Source of the DNA: Ilex aquifolium
Lineage: Eukaryota > Streptophyta > Magnoliopsida > Aquifoliales > Aquifoliaceae
Reading direction: 5' to 3'
DNA length: 64,000 nucleotides
NCBI GenBank assembly: GCA_951799425.1
Contig: OX637392.1
Coordinates: forward strand, 34,432,093-34,496,092
Below are positions 11,733 to 21,040 of the stretch, piece by piece. Both the position numbers and the translations under genes were made by a program. How positions within the stretch are numbered: the stretch's first letter is position 1; every line of letters starts with the position of its first letter. Below the pieces are notes generated by a model. It did no database searches, was not told the DNA's origin, and saw only the letters and a list, made by a program, of their open reading frames with translations.

Positions 11733-12897
11733 GGGAGAATTATATTTAGACCCCTGCGCTTTTTTGAATGAATTTTGGGGAGGAGTTTAGATTGGCTTCT
11801 CTAAATCCTTATAAACTCAAACTCCTTATCAGATTCAACATTTAATTTAGTTTATACCTACAACACATAGACACGTAGAACTTACGGATATATATAATAA
11901 TTATCAGTAACTATTTTTCATGTAAATGACTATTTTATTCTTGATCAATCTAATTCATATTCATGTTAAGGGTACAGTTATCTTTTGGATCCTTAACCCC
12001 TTACCCATCTTCTCAAACCCACCCCTTCCTTAGGTTTGACGAAACTCATGATCATGAATTTAATCTTCGAGCCAACTATGAGTTGGGTTTGAAAATCTAG
12101 GACTGAATTTTCAATACAAACATGAGATTTTGGGGTCCTTTAACTATTTTCCGCAAACCCATCTTACGGGTCCCCCATACCCCCTTACCAAACAGCCCCT
12201 AAAGTTTGTCACTTAATTTATTAGTAAATTATATCAACACCCCTTAAAGTTTATATGCTTATAATATTTAAATCTTTCAAGTTTAAAATATTATATTTTG
12301 ATAAAAAATACTTCAATCAAAAATAGAATATCAAATATTTTAAATTTTACAACCAAAATTTATGTTTTATTATGTCATTTATTGAAATAAAATTAAAAAT
12401 AAAAATTAATTTTTAAAAAAAAATTATAATTAGTATACAATTATACTAAAACTAAAAAAATCAAACAAGAGGTCAAATTGTAATTGACACAATATCTTCT
12501 ATCTTTAGTTGAAATAATTTGACTGTTTAATAGATTTCGTTAGTTTTGTAACTAATAAGGGATTTAAGTAAAATATTTTAAACTTGAGAGTCAATATTAT
12601 ATGTCTACAACCAACGGGCCTTTGGTCTAGTGGTGCTCTTTATCTTGTAAAGACTTTGTCTTCTTGGGGTTAAATGTTCAAATCTCTCTCCCCTTCCCCC
12701 TAAATATATATATATATATTATATGTCTACAAACTTCGAGTCTAGGAATAATTTATTAAACGAGTATAATTACATTGATAGTAGGGGTCTAAGTGTTACG
12801 TGCGTACAAATTTTAGGAGCCTGTGTAAAATATTTTAAATATTAAGGATCTAAATGATTAAATAATAAACCTAAGGAGACTTAAGTGTAATTCTCTC
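11733..12897. mobile_element. TIR element (MITE-like) with about 9-bp target duplication
   Basis: The left end GGGAGAATTATATTTAGACC pairs with the right end, which reverse complemented reads GAGAGAATTACACTTAAGTC. Flanks are ATAATAATA (11724-11732) and ATAATAATT (12898-12906), 8 of 9 identical, a size typical of Mutator-like elements. Arms share further words such as CAAGTTTAAAATATT. It carries the SINE at 12611-12715 and perhaps another insertion near 11757-12197. It sits directly upstream of RABF2. Confidence 0.55.
12611..12715 (+). mobile_element. tRNA-derived SINE with perfect 17-bp TSD
   Basis: A 105-bp insert is flanked by identical 17-mers ATATTATATGTCTACAA at 12594-12610 and 12716-12732. 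Inside, an A-box-like TGGTCTAGTGG (12622-12632) is followed about 42 nt later by a B-box-like TGTTCAAATCT (12675-12685), the layout of a pol III promoter from tRNA. The 3' end is a short AT-rich tail. The body is not a tRNA gene, because acceptor-stem pairing is not evident. Mobilisation would need LINE machinery. The exact duplication implies fairly recent insertion. Confidence 0.85.
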
Positions 12898-12952
12898 ATA
12901 ATAATTCAATGAAAATAATAATTAACTTATTAATTTAATAATATATATTACA

Positions 12953-13960
12953 GAAAATTTCAATCGCACATCTTCTAGTTTATCATATCTTCACGAATAC
13001 CCTCTCTATTTTTTGAATCTTCAATGGCACCCACTGTCAAGTTAAATATGTTAACTAAAATATAATTTTACTAAACTGCCCATGATATATTTTAAGAAAA
13101 ATTTCATCCACACCCCTTCTAGATATGTATATCTTCAATTATACCTCCTCTATTTTTCTAAATTTTTTTTACGTATTAAAATTCGGGGCGATTAAAATTC
13201 GATTCGAGCTAATTAAAATTTATTTTTTATGTATTAAAATTCGAGTAGATTAAAAGTTATATTTTTTACGTATTAAATTTTGAGCAGATTAAAATTCTAT
13301 TCGAGTCGATTAAAAAATTATATATTTTTAATCGGCCTGAATCAAATTCTAATCAACTCGCATTGAATATTAATCGGCCCTGAATTTTGATACATAAAAA
13401 ATATAAATTTTAATCGACTCAAATTTTAATATATAAAAAATAAATTTTAATCAATTTGAATAAAATTTTAATTGACACGAATTTTAATAACTAAAAAAAT
13501 ATAAATTTTAATCGATTTAAAACGAATTTTAATTGACGCTAATGGCTGAGGTTTAGCTCAAATTGACTTGAATTTTAATATTTGAAAAATAATTTTAATA
13601 GGCTTGAATTTTAATATGTAAAAATAAAATAATATTTAATCAGTTCGAATCGAATTTTAATTGGTTCAAAATTTAATATGTAGAAAAATAAATTTTAATC
13701 GACTCGAATTTTAATCGAATTTTATGTAAAAAAAATTATTTGGGGTTTATGTAGGGATAATTTTTGTATTTTAGATGATTTTTTTTGTTAGAAATAATAA
13801 TTTTACTGCAGAGGGTGTCAATGATGTTAAAATATAAAGTAGAAGAGATGTCAGTGATGTTGAAAAATAAAATAGAAGTAGCGTCAGTGATGTTTTGAAT
13901 AATAGAATAGGCGTCCTTGAAGATATGAGAAACTAGAATAGATATGGTTGAAAAATTTTC
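12953..13960. mobile_element. Foldback element with long inverted ends
   Basis: The left arm starts GAAAATTTCAATCGCACATC, then TTCTAGTTTATCATATCTTC. The right arm, reverse complemented, reads GAAAATTTTTCAACCATATC, then TATTCTAGTTTCTCATATCTTC. The inner parts match again around CATCACTGACA-type words. The core (about 13150-13740) is a degenerate array of TTAAAATTCGA and its complement TCGAATTTTAA, so it too can fold back. No open frame is present. Confidence 0.65.
13150..13740. repeat. Degenerate AATTTTAATCGACTCGA repeat field
   Basis: Some twenty imperfect copies of a 25-30 bp unit (GAATTTTAATATGTAAAAAA joined to TTTTAATCGACTCGA). The first third is mostly in the complementary orientation (TTAAAATTCGAG) and the rest in the forward one. 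It forms the core of the foldback element. Confidence 0.65.
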
Positions 13961-13963
13961 TTT

Positions 13964-14500
13964 GAGTTAATTGCACTAGAGGTCCCAAAGTATGAGGTTT
14001 GTCTCATTTTGATTCTCAATATTTCAATAGCATCATTTTGGTCCCTGAAGTATTGAATCTATTTTTATATGATCTTTCAAGCAGACAACGTCCAAATTGC
14101 TAACGATTTTTTATCATAAATTTGTCACATAATAGCTAAATATGGAGAAAATATAATTTTAATAGCTTTTAAACAAAATTTGGGTGGCTCTTAACAAAAA
14201 AATGTGTAATATGAGCAGTTTTTGACCAAAATTTGAACAACTAATGATCAAAATTGTGTAATTTATGTAGGTATTTAACAAAAAATTGAGTAGAAATTTC
14301 CAAATTATTATTTTTGTCCATATTTAACTATAATGCGACAAGTTTATGATAAAAAATCATTACTAATTTGGACATTGTCTGCATGAGGGATCATATAAAA
14401 ATATATTCAATATTTCAGGGACTAAAATGATGTAATGAAAATATTAGAGATTAAAATAAAATAAATTATATACTTTAGAGACCTCCAGTATAATTAATTC
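13964..14500. mobile_element. Foldback MITE, about 537 bp, 9-bp TSD
   Basis: The left half reads GAGTTAATTGCACTAGAGGTC, continues with TATGAGGTTTGTCTC, and further in has CATCATTTTGGTCCCTGAAG. The right half, reverse complemented, reads GAATTAATTATACTGGAGGTC and further in CATCATTTTAGTCCCTGAAA. Similarity covers about 190 bp of each arm. Flanks are ATTTTCTTT (13955-13963) and TTTTTCTTT (14501-14509), one mismatch, consistent with a Mutator-type MITE. It has no coding capacity. It lies directly against the end of the preceding foldback element. Confidence 0.8.
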
Positions 14501-14509
14501 TTTTTCTTT

Positions 14510-15140
14510 ATAATAATAAGTGTAGTATTGTTCATATTTCTGTGGTGCGTAGGCTGATGTGACTTTCCGCCGGGCAGACGAGCAGTCTAGTATGCTTCGA
14601 CTTTTTCTGACTTGTGGGTTCGGAAAACGAAAATACATGGAAATTTCTTTTGTTTGTTTTGTAGCCAGAATTTTTTTTTTTTTGGTCTGGAATGTTGCCA
14701 GAATCTAATGACCAAAATGTTGGTACTTTGAAAAAAGTGAAGTTTTTATTCCACAAACAAAAAACATGAAAGTAAACAATCTCACGTCCAGGGGAAACCT
14801 TCAGTATAATAAGAAATGAGAGGAAGGATTATTTGGCTGATACCCAAAACATAAAATTCATCTACCTTTATAGGGCTCTAATAATTAAAAAAGAAAAGAA
14901 TTAAAGAGAACTAAACATGTTCCCTTGAATGCAACTGGTGCGACTTCCTCGACAGAGATTAGCTAAATCCCTGAATGTTGGGGTAAATTTAGGGGTTTAA
15001 CTCCATGGGCACATATCAATTACCGATTATAAATCACCGATTGTGGATTACCGTATAATGGCCCGATCCATTTCCATAATATTTAAAACGCCAATAGCCT
15101 TCATAGGTACTAAATGATACAATCTCCAAATAATAAGTAA
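14510..15140. other. Unassigned; possible internal region of LTR M
   Basis: If the minus-strand LTR at 15155-16270 belongs to an element, this is its internal start. No gag frame is recognisable, so the element is probably truncated here. A short self-similar stretch TTACCGATTATAAATCACCG lies near 15021. Confidence 0.35.
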
Positions 15141-15152
15141 GCTCTGATACCA
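15141..15152 (-). other. Primer binding site (initiator tRNA-Met) of LTR M
   Basis: The minus strand reads TGGTATCAGAGC, the standard plant retrotransposon site complementary to the 3' end of initiator tRNA-Met. It stands 2 nt from the LTR end ...TTTTACA. Confidence 0.85.
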
Positions 15153-15154
15153 AT

Positions 15155-16270
15155 TGTAAAACTCACTATCAATTTCATAAACATAAAGAGTGTTTGCTAT
15201 TAAGCTCAATAGATAAACATACTATACACAACTATGATATGACTCAATTGTAGATTTGGTACATTTTACACATGTACATCTAGCTTATTACCATTTACAT
15301 GTCTCATAAACACTATTCAACACTGAGAATGAAAACTATGAAAACTGGTAGTTCAAATATTCATGAACTCCTCCACCACCTGCTAATCTGAAAAGGGGAA
15401 AACAACATAGGGTGAGCATCAATAACTCAGTAGAGTAACTAAATGCCAAGAAAATGATTTTGAAAATACATAGTTTTACATGATTGGACAAAAACAAAAT
15501 GAGCATTTGATACATATATATGAGATACAACATCATTTCATGTGAAATAGTGCCATACTGCTGAGCAAATCCTATGTGACCACACGGGGGGTCCAAATCA
15601 TCCAGATCAATCAAATAAATCTTTAGGGGACTTCCACCCCAAGGAAGATACGTTCCCTGAATATATTCGGTACCCAAGTCCGAAGACCAATCGAGCTACT
15701 CAGACATTTATGAATTCAATGAAAACCCACTACGGCTTCAACCTGGAATGTAAACCCTCTGCCAATCAAACCTGTGTGCACTTAAATTTCATTCAAAAAG
15801 GATCTCAGAGTTTCATTCAACATGAATAATACGAACATTACGAGCATTTGTGCGAAACCGCACTTAAAATCCTAATCAAAGTCCGAATCCCAAGCCATTA
15901 TCAGAACAGCCAATCTTATATTTTAAAACATGTTAAATGATTATAAATGACAAATGGAATAATTTAGAAACAATTTTGAAACGTATCACCTGTTTTAGAA
16001 TTGAGAAACCCTACCTCACGCGGTATTTCGATCTGAAACTACCAAAAATAAAACGGTATTATTTTTTAATAAAATTTCATACACATACTCTAAATAAATA
16101 TTTAAGAGTGAATATAAAATTTGTTTGACCAAAATCACCAAAAAATTGGGTCAAATCAGCCCCGGAGGAAAAACAGATATTTTACACAACATATTGATCC
16201 GAGTATTAGATTGACCTGAAATTTTATCAACACCTCCGTATGGACGATACGAAACTTTTGGGACCAACCA
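15155..16270 (-). mobile_element. Gypsy LTR M (minus strand, 5' part uncertain)
   Basis: The region begins (in element direction, right to left) somewhere near 16270 and ends in TTTTACA next to a tRNA-Met primer site. Like LTRs A, B, H and I it has GAG|GTAGGGTTTCTC (16014 side) and downstream GCTCACCC...TTTTCAG (15388), suggesting the same leader architecture with a shorter interval of 627 nt. The TG start of the LTR was not identified. Confidence 0.65.
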
Positions 16271-16886
16271 AAGGGACGGGTGTGGAGATTGATATGATAT
16301 GTGTGACTTTTAGAGTCATTCAGAGAGCTTTGATGAGGGTAGGATCAATGATAATATGACTTTTGATTCTCTTATCACCCAAATTTGTCTACATAAGGGC
16401 TTTGAGACCAAAGAGACCTCTAGGGCAAGAGTCCTTGAGATTGAGTGAGACTTATGCGAGTAATATTTTTGACCCCGTTAAGATAGAGGTAGAGGACGAC
16501 GAGATGAAGGCTGAGTTGTATGCTCCTACTACTGCACCTGGACCATCGATTCGTACACCAACACTGAGGCACGCACGAGCTAGCACCTCACATTAACCAC
16601 TCCCCAAGACTCCTTCTGTTGCTGTACTTGATTAGTGGACTGCTGTGAACGCTGCTCTAGGTCATATATACAGAGTAGTATCGATCAACAACACAACCTG
16701 ACAACTCTTAGATCAGATTCTCTTGACGGAAAGATGTCTAGCATTGTGAGAGATTAGAGGGACATATGCAGGCAAGTACAACGTCTAAGGCACATGCTTC
16801 AGAATGCTGGATTTTATCGATGAGCATGACAAGCTAGAGACACAGTAGTAGGGAGGAGATGGTGGACACGGTGGAGATGATGTAGC
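16271..16886 (+). other. Unidentified stretch with a short open frame
   Basis: A plus-strand frame at 16363-16596 (77 codons, with PKRPLGQESLRLSETYASN and an acidic FDPVKIEVEDD) has no family I recognise. The following 250 bp are relatively GC-rich and read like broken coding sequence. It could be a retroelement gag remnant. Confidence 0.3.
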
Positions 16887-17739
16887 TGTGAAACCCGAGC
16901 TTGCGTGCATAGTACTTACAAAAAAAAAATGAAATAAGTCAGGAAAAAAAACTAACGAGGGTAAAAACTATATTTTGGTATCAAATTTGTTTATGATTGA
17001 AGTGAAATATTACAAAAGTATGAGGATATATCTTTAAATATATAATTGGGATGAAGTAATTGATGGAGAGACATTTTCTTGGCAGACTTTCTCCACTCTT
17101 TTGCACACATTCTCTACACTCCCTCATCTCGGATACCACTTCAGGAGCATTAGAAGCTAGAATTTGTTCTAGTTTTCTTCTGGGTTTGCTAAAATTTTGT
17201 GGTGGAAATTTTGTTGGTTAGATTAGGTGTCTTTTAGAGAGGTAAGCACTACTTTTTGGTTGTTGAAATTGATTATTAAAACCCAAAATCATGTTTTGAA
17301 AGATTAAATGTCATGGTTGCATGCATCTAGTGAGGGGTTCTATTAGTTATTGTAAGACCCGGGTAAATTTCAACTTTTGTGAAAAAGGGCAAAACGGTAA
17401 ATTGTCATCGCGGTACAGGTTGAAAACTTGAATTTTTCTAGAGCTCGGATGACGAAACGGATCTCACCGTTGGATTCGTCTCGCAAAATCTAGTTACCCT
17501 GTCAAATTTCGTTGAATTCCGAGATAGTCGGATTTTTTGCGTTTTACGAGGCGGTCGGGCTTCGGGTGACCCAAAAACGAAATCTTTAATAAAATTTTAA
17601 AGTTTGGAAAATAAATGAAGGTAAGTTAAAATAAAAATATTTTGAACTTAAACCGGAGCGAAATTTAATCGTTTCGGGGCGAAAACTGACCCGAAAAATA
17701 AGGGTCGTGTGGCGCATTGTGGGCCAAGTATTTAGAGAG

Positions 17740-17747
17740 TATAAATA
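17740..17747 (+). promoter_or_regulatory. TATA box of LTR A
   Basis: TATAAATA followed by GGGGAG, about 390 bp into the LTR, with a C/T-rich leader downstream. The layout fits the U3/R promoter of a plant LTR element. Confidence 0.7.
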
Positions 17748-18036
17748 GGGGAGAAAATCAGATTTTCTCCCCATTTTTGCTTCAGCCGTTCAACGTGAAA
17801 ACAAGAGAGGGAAAGCTAGGGTTTTTCTCCACCTTCTCTCTTAGATATTTGTCTCCACGGAGCTCAAATCCACTCGGGCAAAAAACAAAGATCGTTCTAC
17901 ACATTGAGGGTTACAAAACCATACCAAGAAAGATGGATTTCACCGAAGTTCCAAAAACGAGCTTGGAGAAATCAAGAGTTTTGGGCAAGATTGAGATTCT
18001 TGAAGGTGTCTACCAAGTGGGTGTACACTTCAAGAG

Positions 18037-19082
18037 GTAGGGTTCCCTCCTACTTAGATTTATTCCAAGTCTTGTATGTCTTGTGAAATGGGTAGGTTGA
18101 TAGAATATATATATCACTTACCTATTGTTGTAAATTGGGTGAAATGGATAAAGATAAATCATAGTTTGGATTAGTAATTAGAGGTCGCTAAATGTGATTT
18201 CTAGAATTGGATATGTGAAATAGTCCCAATGTGATTCTTATGTTATATGAGATTGTGGGAATGTTATGTGTTTAGATATATGTGCCTTGAGAATTTAAAG
18301 TGTTGATAGCATGACTATGTAATAACATGCTTGGAAAATTGTGTTATGAGAATTATATGCTTATGATATAATTTTGTCATGGAATATGTGAAATGTGTTA
18401 AAATAGTTCATATGTCATTCATAGCATATTGAACTTTGTATCATGTTGTAATGAGGCATTACATTGCATTATGCACGAGAACATCGCATATGTGGGTGTG
18501 GGTGCATGGTTGTTGTCAACACCACATTGGTGGATGATTGGTAGGCTCGAGAGAGAGCTTGGTTGAAAACCTAGCTGAGTAGCATGAGTTGCATGGTTGA
18601 TAGGGTTGGGGTAGCAAGAAGGGCTAGAAGATCCCTCGGGTGCAAGACCCGGTGATTGGGATACACACTCCCTTGGCTCGGCCCATAAAGTGTGTGGGTG
18701 TACGCAGAACCCTCGGTAGAAGTCCGTCAATTCCGTGTGAGTTGGGTGACTCTTGGTGTAAGTCCATGAACATCCACCCCTATAAAGACCCTAGATTTGA
18801 ATGTCATTTGATGTACGACATAAATGACGAATTCATGTACATTGACACTTGCATGTGTTGAAGAGCTAGGAAGGGCTAGGGATGATGTGCGTGAGTGAGT
18901 CTCATCTCATTTCATGGCATGACATAGTAGATCCCAACATGGAATGCATATTCTAAATTGGAATGTTGAAAATTGTGGATTTGTTGGCATGTGAAAATTT
19001 CATACGCATATAGGTGGAGAGTAACCTCTTTAGGAGATACCCTATTGAGCATGGCTCACCCTTCGTGGAAAAAATATTTCAG
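18037..19082 (+). other. Predicted leader intron in LTR A
   Basis: It begins AG|GTAGGG and ends TTTCAG|G, 1046 nt. Equivalent motifs occur at similar spacing in LTRs H, I and B and at shorter spacing in M. This is inference from motif position and conservation; no transcript evidence is available here. Confidence 0.45.
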
Positions 19083-19330
19083 GTGCGGAATATACACCGG
19101 TGGATGCTCTCAATTCGAGCCCCGTGGATGAAGAAAGCCGAAATGTGGCTTTGTTTGAGTTTTTGTAAAGTATTATGAGAACTTAGTTTTTGACATGTAA
19201 AATTATGGAATTAAGTGTAATAGAGTTGCTTTTAACCTTGTATAGTATGAAAAATTCATTATGCATGTGTTGGATGAGTTTGGAATGGATTTGGATGGAT
19301 TGGGAGTGAAAAATAAAGGAAAAGGCAAAA

Positions 19331-19389
19331 CCGTACCGGTACGCGTACCGGTACGTCGACAGCCAGAAGGCAGAGCGTACCGGTACGCC
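19331..19389. repeat. GTACCGGTAC palindrome cluster, LTR A
   Basis: Three copies of CGTACCGGTACG, the first two adjacent, the third after a spacer. The 3' LTR copy (22237-22326) has four, so unit number has changed between the two LTRs. Related clusters are at 29625-29723 and 62776-62862. Confidence 0.85.
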
Positions 19390-19675
19390 CTCCAAAATTT
19401 TCTGAAATTTTAATATTGTTTGCCAAACTTTTGGGCTATTGTTTCCTTCCTTTAAATGTTATAAATGGACTAAAATGAGCTGCCAATGGGGGTATGTTGG
19501 GCCTTGGATGGGTCATCGGGTTAAAAGTGAATAAACTTTATTTTCTTTTATAATACCGGATAAGGGTATACTAATGACGTGATGTCGGGTTGTGCGAAAA
19601 TCACGAATACTTCCGTGGGTTGATGGGTTATCAACGGGTAATAAAGGACTCCCATATTTTTGGGGCGTTACAACT

Positions 19676-19687
19676 TGGTATCAGAGC
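19676..19687 (+). other. Primer binding site (initiator tRNA-Met), element A
   Basis: TGGTATCAGAGC, 3 nt after the end of the 5' LTR. Confidence 0.95.
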
Positions 19688-20029
19688 TTAGGTATGCGAT
19701 TTACCTAGGGCTTGATGGGGCATGGGTCTAGACCATTGCAATCATTGTGCATTACACGTTATGCGCTTAAATTGCTACATGTTATGTGGTATGTGTTGTG
19801 TGAATTATATGCATGGTAAAATGTGTATGGAAATAGACACACTAGGGTTAGAAAAATTTAACCTTGGGAGTGGGACAGTAAATGAACGGGAAAGTTCAAA
19901 GCGTAGATCTCTACTAGTGGTGGCATATGCACTACTAGAGAGACAATGGGAAAATTTTATAACGTTTCAACTTGATCCCTATCTCAGGATACGAAGTTAG
20001 TGGGCCATTGCCACTTGACATGTGTGTAG

Positions 20030-20951
20030 ATGGCAAGTGGAAGAAGGGGACGTCGTGGCGGTGGGCGGAACAATAATCAACCACCACCGGTCTTCGATCA
20101 ACAAGCGTTTACGGAAACCATGGGCATGATGGCGGCTATTGTTGCACAAGCTAGTGCAAATGCCGGACATGGAGGCACGAGTAGCCTCTAACAGTTTAAA
20201 GCGCACAAACCTCCAGTTTTTATGGGAGGGACGGATCCGATGGTGGCCGACCATTGGTTCTGGCAAGTCAATAAGATCTTAAGGGCAATGAAGGTCACCT
20301 CAGATGCCACTAAGATAAGACTAGCTGCATTCCAGCTAGAGGGAGAAGCCCAATTGTGGTGGGATTAGGTGACGGCCTCAAAGAACTTAGAGGCCATGAC
20401 ATAGGGAGAGTTTCGGGAGCTCTTCATGGGTAAATACTTCCCAACGGCCGTTCGACATGCAAAGGCCCGAGAATTCCTAGATTTGAAGCAAGGGACAATG
20501 ACGGTGATGGAATGTGGCTAAGTTCATCGAATTAGCCCGCTTTGCCGATGATTACGTGGCCACAGACATGGCCAAGGTAAGAAGGTTTGAGGATGGTTTG
20601 AAACTATCCATCCAGGGAAAGATTGTGGGCCTCCGCCTACAAGACTTGGATTCGATGGTCGAGACAGCTATGACCATTGAGATAGAAGTTGATGACGCAC
20701 GAAGCATCCGGGAGGCGGGTGCTAAGGATAAGAAGAAAGAGGATCAACCCTCTTCTTCTACTTTGGGGAAGAAGCAGAGGACTTCTACTCCACAAGGACA
20801 ACAGGGACATGGTCGTGGCTATCAAGGCCAAGGCCAAGGTCAATTTTCTCAGGGCGGGAGAAATTTCAGGACTACCTACCAGGCAGGCCAGAAGACTTGC
20901 TATCATTGCCATCAACCGGGTCACGTGAGACGGGATTGTCCTCAGAGGTAG
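20030..20951 (+). pseudogene. Gypsy gag, element A (broken)
   Basis: The frame starts MASGRRGRRGGGR at 20030 and covers the retrotransposon gag core (DHWFWQVNKILRAMKV, FQLEGEAQLWWD, FRELFMGKYFP, REFLDLKQGTMTVME). It ends with a single CCHC zinc knuckle, CYHCHQPGHVRRDCP. Gag would form the particle and bind the RNA. Visible damage: in-frame stops near 20190, 20366 and 20403 (two look like Trp or Gln codons changed to TAG) and a 1-nt frameshift just before 20514. The 3' half (20514-20951) is open for 145 codons. Protease and later pol domains are absent because of the internal deletion. Confidence 0.85.
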
Positions 20952-21040
20952 GGATCCCAGAGTTATGGGACATCCCAGTCCCAGTCATCAGTGGGACAGC
21001 CACAGACACACTTTGTTCCTCCCTACCACACCACGGGCGC

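Larger units (their letters stand above)
17351..19672 (+). repeat. 5' LTR of element A (2322 bp)
   Basis: Starts TGTAAGACCCGGG and ends GGGGCGTTACA. TATAAATA lies at 17740-17747, a donor-like CAAGAG|GTAGGG at 18037, and GCTCACCC followed by TATTTCAG at 19054-19082. A GTACCGGTAC palindrome cluster lies at 19331-19389. It matches the 3' LTR closely from about 18140 onward. Confidence 0.9.

Noticed and set aside
12611..12715. Considered as a functional tRNA gene
   Set aside because: It has box-like promoter motifs, but I see no acceptor-stem pairing, and the flanking 17-bp duplication and AT tail mark it as a SINE.
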